From Psychrobacillus sp. NEAU-3TGS (GTDB taxonomy: Bacteria; Bacillota; Bacilli; Bacillales_A; Planococcaceae), in contig NZ_JAPNOZ010000006.1 in the NCBI RefSeq assembly GCF_029955155.1, positions 1 to 64,000 on the forward strand: 64,000 bases of DNA, given 5' to 3'. Below, piece by piece: positions 48,238-57,202 of this stretch. Numbering within the stretch: the stretch's first letter is position 1; each line of letters opens with the position of its first letter. The notes beneath the pieces are model-generated. The model saw only the letters and a list, made by a program, of their open reading frames with translations, was not told the origin of the DNA and ran no database searches. The position numbers were made by a program, and so were the translations under genes.

Positions 48238-49185
48238 CTATTCTATTAACTTATATACCGAAGATTTATGACTTCCAGTTTTCGTTAAATTGGAGTTAGC
48301 TAAGATTCTTTTTGCTTCATGTCTATTGCTTAAAAGTAAAAATTCTCTACATTCTTTGTTTGTTATAGTATCTTTGCACAATAGAAAGTAAGAGGTAACT
48401 GTGTTTTTATACGCAGAGTAATCATTTTTTCTACAGGAGGGACAATACCATGTACGGTTTCTTTTTTGCATTCCGAGATATCCACATCTTGTACATTCAA
48501 CGCCACGAATAATATCTTTTGGTTGTATTGAAAAATGTTTGGAAAGAGGGAAATGAGTAAATGGAGTATTACTCAATAGAAGAACATCTTTAATTTTTTC
48601 CATATCTTGTTCAGTTACTGTGGATGGAAGTTTTTGAAACTTTCGAAGGAATGGACGAACTTCATTTCTATAAAGAATTTGCGCTTTATTTGTAGAGGTT
48701 TTAACGAAGCTTTTTCTTGAGGCAAATACAACTGCTCCGAAGATTTGTATGGGGATATTGTGATCATTAAAAAACTGTGAGAGTTGATATTTGTAATCGT
48801 TCAATTGGACAGCAGGACAAGGAATTTTATTTATGTCCCCCGTTTCTTTGCGTTGAATTAATTGTGATGGATTCTCCGTGAATTCTAATATGCCGATCAT
48901 ATTTTTCACTTCCAAAATAATAGCACCGAAAGGAGTGATTAAAAGAAAGTCCAACTCAAATGATTTTTCTGCATGTAGTAATAACTTATGAAAAGCGTAA
49001 AATTTAAAAGGTAAATGCATATTCTCTAATTCTCGAAACACTATCTCTTCCCCAATATCCCCAGCTCTGGTAGTACCGATTTGATTTGTTACTGTTAGAT
49101 GCTTCGGGTGATCTAAAGAAAGCCTCTTTAAAAGCATTTCCATCGCTTCCAAATGAGTAGATTTTGTATACGGTTTAATAAACAA
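48238..49185 (-). CDS. NERD-domain protein with C-terminal zinc ribbon
   Basis: 315 residues. The NERD (nuclease-related) domain spans about 30-140 with the conserved GDIGEEIVFREL, FELDFLLITPFGAIILEVKN and later LNDYKYQLSQF, giving the D/E-x-K-like nuclease core. A four-cysteine ribbon follows (CTRCGYLG and WYCPSCRKN, near 230-255). It is predicted to be a nucleic-acid-acting protein, but NERD proteins have little experimental definition. The start is TTG at 49185 with GAGGTGA upstream. It stands alone beside a 21-bp repeat array. Confidence 0.82.
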   Translation of the reverse strand: MFIKPYTKSTHLEAMEMLLKRLSLDHPKHLTVTNQIGTTRAGDIGEEIVFRELENMHLPFKFYAFHKLLLHAEKSFELDFLLITPFGAIILEVKNMIGILEFTENPSQLIQRKETGDINKIPCPAVQLNDYKYQLSQFFNDHNIPIQIFGAVVFASRKSFVKTSTNKAQILYRNEVRPFLRKFQKLPSTVTEQDMEKIKDVLLLSNTPFTHFPLSKHFSIQPKDIIRGVECTRCGYLGMQKRNRTWYCPSCRKNDYSAYKNTVTSYFLLCKDTITNKECREFLLLSNRHEAKRILANSNLTKTGSHKSSVYKLIE

Positions 49186-49255
49186 TTTTTATCACCTCAG
49201 AATTAGGATAGCATGGATACCGATAGAAATCTAATAATTTTGATTTTATTTTTAG

Positions 49256-49560
49256 GAGCGGATACTCCGGCTTTGCGAGCACGTGGGGTTCCTCTAGGAG
49301 TGATGAACTTTCTTACGAGCGGATAGCTTTCTTTTATGAGCGCATAACTTTCTTTTACGAGCGCATACCACGGCTTTGCGAGCGCATGAGGTTCCCCTAC
49401 GATGATCTCGGCTTTGCGAGCGCGTGGGGTTCCTCTAGGAGTGATGAACTTTCTTATGCAGCGGATTCCTTTCTTTTACGAGCGCATAACTTTCCTTTCC
49501 GAGGCGCGTATCTCGGCTTTCCGAGCGCATGGGGTTCCTTTACGAGCGATGCGATTTTAT
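49256..49560. repeat. Intergenic 21-bp-period array (GAGCGCATA type)
   Basis: About 15 units, each starting GAGCGCAT or a variant. Starts lie at 49256, 49277, 49298, 49317, 49338, 49359, 49380, 49401, 49418, 49439, 49459, 49480, 49501, 49523 and 49544. Most spacings are exactly 21. Two inner sequence types alternate (CTCGGCTTTGC/GGGGTTCCTCTAG and AACTTTCTTTTAC). Overlapping ORFs are by-products. It fills the gap between the NERD gene and metQ. Confidence 0.85.
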
Positions 49561-49576
49561 TATCTCGCATATAAAA

Positions 49577-49605
49577 AAGCAGGCACTTCATATGCGTGCC
49601 TGCTT
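49577..49605 (-). terminator. Terminator of metNPQ
   Basis: Stem AAGCAGGCAC/GTGCCTGCTT with an A run to the left, 11 bases from the metQ stop. Confidence 0.85.
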
Positions 49606-49616
49606 AATCATATTAT

Positions 49617-50426
49617 TTATTCATTTACTGGAACGATTGTGCCGCCCCACTCTTTTTGAATGAAGTCTTGGATTTCTTTTGAGTGTAATGCATCTACTAA
49701 TGCTTTGATATTTTTATCGTTTTCTTTACCAGCTTTTGTTGCAATGATATTTACGTATGGTGAATCTGAGTTTTCAATTGCGATAGAGTCTTCAATTGGA
49801 TTTAACCCTGCGTCGATTGCATAGTTTGAGTTGATAAGCAACGCATCGCCTTCGTCATTTTCATATAATTGAACCATTAATGCTGGTTCATAGTTTGGAT
49901 CAAATTGAAGATTTTTCGGATTTTCTACAATATCAGAGATTTCAGCAGTCGTTTTTTCAACACCTTCTGCTAATTTGATTAATCCTTCACTTTCAAGCAT
50001 CGATAAAACACGACCGTGGTCTGTAACTGAGTTACTCATTAAGATTGTAGCGCCTTCTGGAAGCTCTTCAACAGAATTATATTTCTTAGAATATAAACCG
50101 ATTGGCTCGATATGAATTCCACCAGCATTCACAAAATCATAACCAAATTGTTTAATCTGATCCTCTAAATATGGAATATGTTGAAAATAGTTTGCATCTA
50201 GTTCATCGGATTCTAAATCTTTATTTGGTAATACGTAGTCTTGGTAAGATTCTATAACTAATTCAATTCCCTGTTCTTCTAAGATTGGTTTTACTTCTTC
50301 TAAAATGACAGCGTGTGGTGTGTTGGAAGCACCTACTACCAATTTATTGCTTTCTTCTTCTCCTCCACAAGCTGCTAGCGCAAGCGCACTTACGGATAAT
50401 AAAGCTCCAGCTAAAAACTTCTTCAT
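49617..50426 (-). CDS. metQ: Methionine ABC transporter substrate-binding lipoprotein
   Basis: 269 residues of the NlpA/MetQ family. The lipoprotein signal is MKKFLAGALLSVSALALAAC with lipobox ALAAC. The mature part contains VGASNTPHAVILEEVKPIL, DANYFQHIPYLE and SNSVTDHGRVLSML. It captures methionine (D or L) outside the cell for MetNP. It is last in metNPQ, matching YusA-YusB-YusC of B. subtilis. Confidence 0.94.
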   Translation of the reverse strand: MKKFLAGALLSVSALALAACGGEEESNKLVVGASNTPHAVILEEVKPILEEQGIELVIESYQDYVLPNKDLESDELDANYFQHIPYLEDQIKQFGYDFVNAGGIHIEPIGLYSKKYNSVEELPEGATILMSNSVTDHGRVLSMLESEGLIKLAEGVEKTTAEISDIVENPKNLQFDPNYEPALMVQLYENDEGDALLINSNYAIDAGLNPIEDSIAIENSDSPYVNIIATKAGKENDKNIKALVDALHSKEIQDFIQKEWGGTIVPVNE

Positions 50427-50486
50427 CTGTATTCTCTCCTTCTATTGTCCCCATTTTTATATGTGATCGGGTAGACCCGTAAACAC

Positions 50487-51155
50487 CTAACGTTTGTCAA
50501 TCTTCGTCGTCACCATGTCTCCAATCCATTGAATAATGAACACAAGGATTAATATTAAAATCGTAGCCATTAAGGTGACATCCGTTCTATTTCGTTGGAA
50601 GCCATCTAGAAACGCTAGTGTTCCTAAACCACCGGCACCAATTATTCCTGCCATCGCTGTATAGCCAACGAGCGAAATACAAGTGACTGTAATTCCCGAA
50701 ACTAGGGCTGGCAATGATTCAGGAAGGAGAACCTTCCATATAATAGTAGAAGTCTTTGCCCCCATTGATCTTGCCGCTTCTAAAACACCCTTATCAATTT
50801 CTCGTAAACCGATTAATACCATTCGTGCATAGAACGGAGCTGCTCCAATTACTAGAGCTGGGAAAGCTGCGTTTGGGCCACGAATTGTATCAAGTAGTAA
50901 TTTCGTAAAAGGAATAAGCAAAATGATTAAAATAATAAAAGGGATAGATCTGAAAATATTGACTATAGCCCCTGTTAACCAATTCGCTAATTTATTTGCC
51001 CATGCTTGATGTGGACTTGTTAAAAATAATATTAGCCCAAGTGCTAAACCAAAAATTGCAGTTAAAATAGTGGAAACTGCTGTCATATATAATGTCTCTA
51101 GTGCTGCTTCCCACATTTTAGGCCAATCAACATTCGGAAAAAGCGTATTAATCAT
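50487..51155 (-). CDS. metP: Methionine ABC transporter permease
   Basis: 222-residue MetI/MetP-type permease with five membrane helices. The EAA loop is GLREIDKGVLEAARSMGAKT (near 135-155), which contacts MetN. Its ATG overlaps the end of metN by 8 bases. Confidence 0.94.
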   Translation of the reverse strand: MINTLFPNVDWPKMWEAALETLYMTAVSTILTAIFGLALGLILFLTSPHQAWANKLANWLTGAIVNIFRSIPFIILIILLIPFTKLLLDTIRGPNAAFPALVIGAAPFYARMVLIGLREIDKGVLEAARSMGAKTSTIIWKVLLPESLPALVSGITVTCISLVGYTAMAGIIGAGGLGTLAFLDGFQRNRTDVTLMATILILILVFIIQWIGDMVTTKIDKR

Positions 51156-52173
51156 TGTTGATCACCTCTGTACTTACTTTCTGTTCATGTATAAATCGTA
51201 TTGCTTCATCGACAGCTAATGCGTCGCCATCTATTTGAAGAATTAGTGTCCCAAATGCACCACTTTTTGTATGCGAGATATTTCCTTGCACGATATTTAC
51301 TTCTAGCTCGAATTGTTTGATCAGCCTAGAAAGTATTGGTTGCTCTGTTTGTTCTCCTACAAAAGTGAGTTTGATTAACTTACCGTTTGGATATATATCC
51401 ACTAAATTTTGTATCGTTTGCATTGTTTGCGTCGGTTCAGAAACTTGCGAAACAAACCGTTTTGTAATAGGTTGTTGTGGATTTTGGAAGACTTCTAGGA
51501 CGTCCCCTTCTTCTACAACTCGTCCACCTTCCATTACTGCCACTCGATTACAAATCTTTTGAATGACTTGCATCTCGTGAGTGATCAATACAATGGTTAA
51601 GCCAAGTTTCTCGTTAATACTAACCAATAGATCTAAAATAGCGTCCGTTGTTTCTGGGTCCAGTGCAGATGTCGCCTCATCACAAAGCAGAACTTCCGGA
51701 CGATTAGCCAGTGCACGAGCAATTCCCACACGCTGTTTCTGCCCACCAGATAGTTGTGAAGGATAATAGTCGCCTCTTCCCTCTAACCCCACAAGTTCAA
51801 TCAATTCATTAACACGCGCTACTCGTTGATCCTTTGGAACTCCTGCAATTTCAAGGGGGAATGCAATATTTTCTGCAACTGTTCGGGACCATAACAGATT
51901 AAAATGTTGGAAAATCATACTTACTTTATGTCTAACTTGACGAAGCTTCTCCTCATTTATCGATGTAATTTCTTTTCCGTTCACAATAATTTGTCCAGCA
52001 GTTGGTTTCTCTAATCCATTTAGCAAACGGATCATTGTACTTTTTCCAGCACCACTATATCCAATAATGCCGAAAATTTCGCCTTGCTTTATGTCAAGAT
52101 TTACATCATCAACAGCAATTATCGTACCTAGTTTCGTTTTAAACTTCTTCGAAACATCTTTTAAACTTATCAT
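51148..52173 (-). CDS. metN: Methionine ABC transporter ATPase
   Basis: 341 residues. The ABC domain has Walker A GYSGAGKST, signature LSGGQKQRVGIARAL and Walker B VLLCDEATSALD. A C-terminal NIL domain (about 260-341) binds methionine and gives trans-inhibition. It is first in metNPQ behind a SAM-I riboswitch and a repeat element. AGGTGTGAG precedes the ATG. Confidence 0.95.
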   Translation of the reverse strand: MISLKDVSKKFKTKLGTIIAVDDVNLDIKQGEIFGIIGYSGAGKSTMIRLLNGLEKPTAGQIIVNGKEITSINEEKLRQVRHKVSMIFQHFNLLWSRTVAENIAFPLEIAGVPKDQRVARVNELIELVGLEGRGDYYPSQLSGGQKQRVGIARALANRPEVLLCDEATSALDPETTDAILDLLVSINEKLGLTIVLITHEMQVIQKICNRVAVMEGGRVVEEGDVLEVFQNPQQPITKRFVSQVSEPTQTMQTIQNLVDIYPNGKLIKLTFVGEQTEQPILSRLIKQFELEVNIVQGNISHTKSGAFGTLILQIDGDALAVDEAIRFIHEQKVSTEVINND

Positions 52174-52195
52174 GTAAATCTCACACCTTCCTAAA

Positions 52196-52321
52196 TCAAT
52201 TACGCCTCGGCGTAATTGCGCCCAGATTTTGAATTGAGCTAGCTCAATTCAAAATCTGTGGCATCCGCCGGAGGCTATTACTTTATTGTGCAAGTTTGAA
52301 TCTTGCACAATAAAGTAAAAA
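52196..52321. repeat. Interspersed repeat family B, copy 2, in the metN leader
   Basis: Contains a GCCTCGGCGTAATTGCGCC block, the palindrome TTGAATTGAGCTAGCTCAAT, then TCTGTGGCATCCGCCGGAGG. It ends in a hairpin (TTACTTTATTGTGCAAG/CTTGCACAATAAAGTAA). It has the same plan as 27874-28012. It sits between the riboswitch terminator and metN, so it is part of the metN mRNA leader. Confidence 0.75.
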
Positions 52322-52322
52322 T

Positions 52323-52346
52323 CCCTTCTGCAAAAGAGCAGAAGGG
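52323..52346 (-). terminator. Riboswitch-controlled terminator of metNPQ
   Basis: Stem CCCTTCTG/CAGAAGGG with U tract (A run 52316-52320), 30 bases downstream of the SAM-I aptamer. Confidence 0.9.
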
Positions 52347-52377
52347 AAGTAAGTTATCCATCGAAAAGAACTTATCC

Positions 52378-52490
52378 ATTCTCTCATTTCCCAAAGCGTT
52401 TGCTTTGTGTGATTTGGCACCATTTCATTTACATGACGGTTGCCGGGCTTCGTAGGGCACTTCCCTCCACCACTCTTAATAAGAGTAATA
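52378..52490 (-). ncRNA. SAM-I (S-box) riboswitch
   Basis: On the minus strand: CTCTTATTAAGAG-TGGTGGAGGGA, then GCCCTACGAAGCCCGGCAACC, GGTGCCAAATC and ATGAGAG. These are the conserved blocks of the SAM-I aptamer in the right order. High S-adenosylmethionine should favour the terminator at 52323-52346 and switch off methionine uptake. Confidence 0.95.
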
Positions 52491-52526
52491 CTATTTAATT
52501 GGTAAAGCTCAGTAAGAAGTATACTA

Positions 52527-52847
52527 TCATATCATCGCTTGATCGTCAATATTTTTTGTTGTTTCTAGCAGAAAAGGAACGGATTGAAAAGCATATATCT
52601 TTTTATATACGTGTCCCTTTTTGGCGATCAGTAAGCATGGGACGCTTTCTATTTCATATTCCATTGCCAGGCTTTCGAGGTAATTTATATTTGCTTGGCC
52701 TACTGGATTTGGCACTAGTTCGTCGATCACTTGCATCATCTTGCTTGCCACCATGCATGTACCGCACATCGGTGTATAAAGATAGAATAATGAAAGCTCG
52801 TTGTTATTTTTGTAATGCTCCCATTGTTCACTCGTCCATTCCTTCAC
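52527..52847 (-). CDS. yusE: YusE-like thioredoxin-fold protein
   Basis: 106 residues with the active-site motif TPMCGTCMVA (near 26-35) and cis-Pro ESVPCLL (near 68). The CGTC in place of CGPC suggests altered redox properties. The start is GTG at 52847. It lies 11 bases after yusF, as in B. subtilis; substrates are unknown. Confidence 0.85.
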   Translation of the reverse strand: MKEWTSEQWEHYKNNNELSLFYLYTPMCGTCMVASKMMQVIDELVPNPVGQANINYLESLAMEYEIESVPCLLIAKKGHVYKKIYAFQSVPFLLETTKNIDDQAMI

Positions 52848-52858
52848 AAAACATCATC

Positions 52859-53209
52859 CTAAAGTAAAAATTCTTTTTTCACTTTAATATTAACACGTTT
52901 CAATATAGAAGCCAAAACTTTGAAAGGAGTATTTGCGACTTCACAATACATCGGATTTGTGTAAAGATGAATTGCTTCTGGATATTCTTTTCGGACGATT
53001 GAACGTATTTGCTCACCTGATTTATCTGCATCTAAAAAAGCATAAATCGGCAAGTCATCATATGGGCTTAAGATTTCCTCTAGCTTTACATTGGAGATTG
53101 TACCATTTGTACAAATAATTTCTGGGGATTCATCAAGAAGCCGTAAAAGCTGAAGCTTATCCGACCTTCCTTCGACGAGAATTACTTTTTCACTAAATAC
53201 ATTAGCCAA
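52859..53209 (-). CDS. yusF: YusF-like toprim-domain protein
   Basis: 116 residues forming one toprim domain: VILVEGRSDKLQLLRL (near 8) and the DxD pair in AFLDADKSGEQI (near 57). Toprim proteins of this size include RNase M5-like nucleases and primase-like factors; which activity YusF has is unknown. The start is TTG at 53209 with AGGGAGAG. It is cotranscribed with yusE. Confidence 0.85.
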   Translation of the reverse strand: MANVFSEKVILVEGRSDKLQLLRLLDESPEIICTNGTISNVKLEEILSPYDDLPIYAFLDADKSGEQIRSIVRKEYPEAIHLYTNPMYCEVANTPFKVLASILKRVNIKVKKEFLL

Positions 53210-53253
53210 TTAGCTTCTCTCCCTAATCTTCATCGTTAACTCAGTATATGAAA

Positions 53254-53280
53254 AAAACGCCGACAATTAACCGGCGTTTT
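53254..53280 (-). terminator. Terminator of gcvH
   Basis: Stem AAAACGCCG/CGGCGTTTT with a 9-base loop and an A run to the left. Confidence 0.88.
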
Positions 53281-53285
53281 AATTA

Positions 53286-53666
53286 TTATTCTGAAATTAA
53301 TTCTTCATACTGGTCAGCAGTTAATAAACCATCGATTTCTGAAGCATCTGATGGCTCAACAACGATCATCCATGCATTTTCATACGGAGATTCGTTTACA
53401 AATTCAGGGCTATCTTCTAGCTCACTGTTCACTTCAACCACTTTTCCGCTAATTGGAGCATAAAGTTCTGAAACAGTTTTTACTGATTCCACACTACCGA
53501 ATGGGTCTCCTGCTTTAATATCGTCTCCCACTTGTGGAAGCTCGACAAACACGATATCCCCAAGCTCAGATTGCGCAAAATGAGTAATACCGATACGTGC
53601 ATTTCCACCTTCTGTTTTTACCCATTCATGTTCTTCTGAGTATTTCAATTCTTTTGGTGTGCTCAT
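53286..53666 (-). CDS. gcvH: Glycine cleavage system H protein
   Basis: 126 residues with the lipoyl-lysine motif [18 protein letters not shown] (K near 63). It carries the aminomethyl group in glycine cleavage and, in Bacilli, serves as the relay for lipoyl assembly, so it depends on LipA encoded at 35.5 kb. The other gcv genes are not in the window. AGGGGT precedes the ATG. Confidence 0.96.
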   Translation of the reverse strand: MSTPKELKYSEEHEWVKTEGGNARIGITHFAQSELGDIVFVELPQVGDDIKAGDPFGSVESVKTVSELYAPISGKVVEVNSELEDSPEFVNESPYENAWMIVVEPSDASEIDGLLTADQYEELISE

Positions 53667-53741
53667 AAATTATACCCCTCTCAAATAAGTTATATATTCA
53701 TCTATAATATTCACATATTTTTATATTAAAAACAAGTTACT

Positions 53742-54104
53742 TTAGTTGTTTGACCAAATTTGTTCAAACTCTTCTTCTTTAAAACCAAGCGTCAAATGCT
53801 TACCATCAAAAACAAGTGGTCGCTTCACAAGCATACCATCGGATACTAGCGTTTCAATTTGTTCCGCTTCCGTCATATTCGGTAACTTGTCCTTTAGTTG
53901 TAACTCTCTATATTTTGTACCACTCGTATTAAAAAGTTTCTTTAATTCGACATTTGTTTTTTCTATTATTTCTTTTATTAACTCTTTTGTGGGAGGGTCC
54001 TCCACAATGTGATGATATGTAAATTCTACATCTTTGTCCTTCAACCACTTACTCGCTTTATTACATGAACTACATTTAGGATAACCAAAAAATTGTATTG
54101 TCAT
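53742..54104 (-). CDS. yusI: YusI-like ArsC/Spx-family protein
   Basis: 120 residues with an ArsC/Spx fold. The N-terminal redox motif is YPKCSSCNKASKWL (CxxC, near 10-13), followed by TYHHIVEDPP, then LVKRPLVFDG. It could be a glutaredoxin-like reductase or Spx-type RNA polymerase partner; the YusI homologue in B. subtilis is uncharacterised. AAGGTGAG precedes the ATG. Confidence 0.88.
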   Translation of the reverse strand: MTIQFFGYPKCSSCNKASKWLKDKDVEFTYHHIVEDPPTKELIKEIIEKTNVELKKLFNTSGTKYRELQLKDKLPNMTEAEQIETLVSDGMLVKRPLVFDGKHLTLGFKEEEFEQIWSNN

Positions 54105-54139
54105 TACTTCTCACCTTTTTTCTTTTTATCATATCAAAA

Positions 54140-54175
54140 AAAACGATGAACCGCACTTTGCGTCCATCGTTTTTT
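54140..54175 (-). terminator. Terminator of the fad operon
   Basis: Stem AAAACGATG/CATCGTTTT with flanking A/T runs, just after the fadE stop. Confidence 0.85.
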
Positions 54176-54187
54176 GTAGGGGGTTAA

Positions 54188-55969
54188 TTAAACGACATAT
54201 TTCTCTGCATCAATCAATTTAACAGATGCTTCCCGTTTTTTAGCAATAACATTATAAGGTGTGTTACGTGTTAGTTTACGAAGAGCGGATAGCATCATGC
54301 GTAATGTATCGCCTTCTACAGATGCGATGAGCGTTTCTTTCGCATCCTTCTCGATTGCTTCGAACGCTTCTTGGCAGAAAATTTGAGTATAAAGCAGTTT
54401 TTGATTCGCTTTTTCTACTCCATTACGTGCAATGGCTTTTTCCGTACGTAGAACAGCCGATTCCATTGCAAATAAGTTATTTGCGATATTTGCAATGTTC
54501 ACAAGTACTTCTTGTTCTGCTTCTAGTTTAGTGCCGAAACGCTGTGCTGCAAGACCAGCTGCTAGCAAACCAATTTTCTTCGCATTTGCTACTAATACTT
54601 TTTCTTGTGCTAATGGCGCATCACTTACCTCTTCTGGCATCATCATAAGTAGCTCTTCCTGTAAGCTTTGTGCTTTTTGAAGAAGTGGTAATTCGCCTTT
54701 CATTGCCTTTTTAAGGAAAGTACCTGGAACGATTAGTCGGTTAATTTCATTCGTCCCTTCAAAGATACGATTAATACGCGAGTCACGGTAAATACGCTCT
54801 ACTTCGTATTCTTGCATGAAACCATATCCTCCATGTAGTTGCACAGCTTCATCCGCAATATAATCCAATACTTCGGAACCTACTACTTTGTTAATAGAGC
54901 ATTCAATTGCGTATTCTGCGATAGATGCTGCAATCGCTTTGCCATCTTTTTGTTCTTCTACACTCAACTGACTCATACGCTCTTCAAAATATCCAACAGT
55001 GCGGTAGATTAAGCTTTCTGTCGCATATAATTTCGAAGCCATTGTCGCTAATTTTTGTTTCGTTAAATTAAAAGAAGAAATAGGCGTTTTAAATTGTTGA
55101 CGTTGATTAGAATAAGAAATTGCTAATTCTAGTGCACGTTTAGAACCTCCAACAGTTCCAACTCCTAGTTTGTAACGACCAATATTTAAAATATTGAACG
55201 CAATGACGTGACCGCGGCCAATCTCACCTAGTAAGTTCTCTACTGGTACTTGGGCATCTTGTAAAATAAGTGTGCGAGTGGAAGACGATTTAATCCCCAT
55301 TTTCTTTTCTTCTGCTCCAATAGAAACGCCTGGGAATTCACGCTCTACGATAAAAGCAGAGAATTTATCCCCATCCACTTTTGCGTATACAACAAATACA
55401 TCTGCAAAACCTGCATTTGTAATCCATTGTTTTTCCCCGTTTAAAACATAGTGCGTGCCTTCTGCGTTTAACTTTGCAGTAGTTTTTGCTCCTAAAGCAT
55501 CTGAACCTGAACCTGGCTCTGTAAGTGCGTATGCAGAAATTTTGTCTCCAGAAGCGGAGTTTGGTAAGTATTTTTGTTTTTGCTCTTCATTACCAAAAAG
55601 GACGATTGGTAAAGTTCCGATTCCTACATGGGCACCGTGTGTAATCGAAAAACCACCAGCTACAGATAACTTCTCCGCAATTAGTGCAGAAGAAATTTTA
55701 TCTAATGCAATCCCGCCGTACTCTTCTGGAATATCTGCTGCCAGTAAGCCTAGATCACCTGCAGATTTAAGTAATCGAACCGAATGCTCGAACTCGTGAT
55801 TTTCTAATTTTTCTACTACCGGTAATATTTCATTTGTGACAAAGTCTTCCGCCGTTTTCGCAATCATCTTTTGCTCATCTGTAAAATCCTCTGGTGTGAA
55901 AATACGATTTGCTTCCACGTCTTCTACTAAAAAGCTTCCACCTTTAATCATTTGTTTTACTTCCGTCAT
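54188..55969 (-). CDS. fadE: Acyl-CoA dehydrogenase FadE
   Basis: 593-residue FAD enzyme for the first beta-oxidation step. Motifs are [13 protein letters not shown] (near 145), [10 protein letters not shown] and [20 protein letters not shown] (near 395), where the dehydrogenase and flavin-site residues lie. A helical C-terminal extension is typical of the 590-residue YusJ type. ATG at 55969 has AAGGGGAA before it and gives the normal length; an upstream ATG at 56044 does not. It is third in fadN-fadA-fadE. Confidence 0.94.
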   Translation of the reverse strand: MTEVKQMIKGGSFLVEDVEANRIFTPEDFTDEQKMIAKTAEDFVTNEILPVVEKLENHEFEHSVRLLKSAGDLGLLAADIPEEYGGIALDKISSALIAEKLSVAGGFSITHGAHVGIGTLPIVLFGNEEQKQKYLPNSASGDKISAYALTEPGSGSDALGAKTTAKLNAEGTHYVLNGEKQWITNAGFADVFVVYAKVDGDKFSAFIVEREFPGVSIGAEEKKMGIKSSSTRTLILQDAQVPVENLLGEIGRGHVIAFNILNIGRYKLGVGTVGGSKRALELAISYSNQRQQFKTPISSFNLTKQKLATMASKLYATESLIYRTVGYFEERMSQLSVEEQKDGKAIAASIAEYAIECSINKVVGSEVLDYIADEAVQLHGGYGFMQEYEVERIYRDSRINRIFEGTNEINRLIVPGTFLKKAMKGELPLLQKAQSLQEELLMMMPEEVSDAPLAQEKVLVANAKKIGLLAAGLAAQRFGTKLEAEQEVLVNIANIANNLFAMESAVLRTEKAIARNGVEKANQKLLYTQIFCQEAFEAIEKDAKETLIASVEGDTLRMMLSALRKLTRNTPYNVIAKKREASVKLIDAEKYVV

Positions 55970-55995
55970 GTTAAATTCCCCCTTGAAAAGTTTGT

Positions 55996-57171
55996 TTATA
56001 GCAGTTCGAACACTCCGGCAGCTCCCATTCCCCCACCGATACACATCGTTACAACACCGAATTGTTTTCCTTGTCGTTTTAATTCACTCATCATTTTTAA
56101 TGTCAGAATAGTACCTGTAGCCCCAAGCGGATGACCAAGGGCAATTGCTCCCCCATTTACATTTACTTTATCTAGATCAATCCCTAAATGACGTACAACT
56201 TGGATCGATTGGGAAGCGAACGCTTCATTAATCTCCCAAACGTCGATATCTTCTATAGATAAACCAGCAAGTTTTAATGCCTTTGGAACGGCAACAATTG
56301 GGCCAATTCCCATTACGTCAGGTGCAACTCCTCCTACTGCAAAGGAACGGAATTTAGCAATTGGTTTTAATCCTTGTGCTTCCGCCACTTCACGGTCCAT
56401 CACTAAAACTGCCCCTGCTCCGTCTGAAGTTTGCGAAGCGTTACCCGCTGTTACTGAACCACGGACGTTAAAAGCAGGACGTAACTTGGAAAGTGTTTCA
56501 ATAGATGTTCCAACCCGAACTCCCTCATCCATTTCAAACAAAAACTTCTTCTCCTGCGCTTTATCGCTTTCGTCTACAAAACGCTTCACTACTTCTACTG
56601 GAACAATTTCATCATTAAACTTACCAGCAGCAATGGCAGCTGCAGCTAGTTCATGTGAACGCACTGCAAAGGCGTCTTGGTCTTCGCGACTCACGCCGTA
56701 CTTATTTGCCACTTGCTCCGCTGTATGCCCCATCCCCATATAGTACTGCGGAGCTGTTTCTGCTAAGTGTGCATTCGGTCGGATCGTATTTCCCATCATT
56801 GGAACCATACTCATTGACTCTACTCCGCCTGCAATAATTGCTTCCGAATGCCCTAGCATAATTCGTTCCGCTGCATATGCAATCGATTGCAAGCCTGATG
56901 AACAGAAGCGATTCACTGTAATCGCTGGTGTTGAGTCAGGAAGGCCTGCCAAAGCCCCTATATTACGAGCAACATTCATCCCTTGCTCTGCTTCTGGCAT
57001 AGCACAGCCTAATATTAAATCATCGATTGGTCCATCATAGTTTCCCGCTCTTTTTAATGTTTCTTTTACAACTAATGCTCCAAAATCATCTGGACGAACA
57101 GTTGCGAGAGATCCTTTTTTTGCTTTACCAACTGGTGTTCTTGCACCTGCTACGATAACTGCTTCACGCAT
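55996..57171 (-). CDS. fadA: Acetyl-CoA acyltransferase (3-ketoacyl-CoA thiolase) FadA
   Basis: 391 residues. Nucleophilic cysteine NRFCSSGLQ (near 88-92), catalytic GGAIALGHPLGATG (near 345) and TMCIGGGMGAAGVFE (near 380) are all intact. It cleaves 3-ketoacyl-CoA to acetyl-CoA in beta-oxidation. ATG at 57171 has AGGGAGGA upstream; the ATG at 57192 adds residues not in homologues. It lies between fadN and fadE. Confidence 0.95.
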   Translation of the reverse strand: MREAVIVAGARTPVGKAKKGSLATVRPDDFGALVVKETLKRAGNYDGPIDDLILGCAMPEAEQGMNVARNIGALAGLPDSTPAITVNRFCSSGLQSIAYAAERIMLGHSEAIIAGGVESMSMVPMMGNTIRPNAHLAETAPQYYMGMGHTAEQVANKYGVSREDQDAFAVRSHELAAAAIAAGKFNDEIVPVEVVKRFVDESDKAQEKKFLFEMDEGVRVGTSIETLSKLRPAFNVRGSVTAGNASQTSDGAGAVLVMDREVAEAQGLKPIAKFRSFAVGGVAPDVMGIGPIVAVPKALKLAGLSIEDIDVWEINEAFASQSIQVVRHLGIDLDKVNVNGGAIALGHPLGATGTILTLKMMSELKRQGKQFGVVTMCIGGGMGAAGVFELL

Positions 57172-57202
57172 GAGTTTTTCCTCCCTTATCACCTACGCAT
57201 AC

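Noticed and set aside
49256-49560. CRISPR array
   Set aside because: Units are 21 bp with no constant repeat/unique spacer structure, and no cas gene is nearby.
49386-49659. ORFs across the 21-bp array
   Set aside because: 21 is a multiple of 3, so tandem units stay open by chance; no start signal, and unit lengths of 17, 19, 20 and 22 break the frame.
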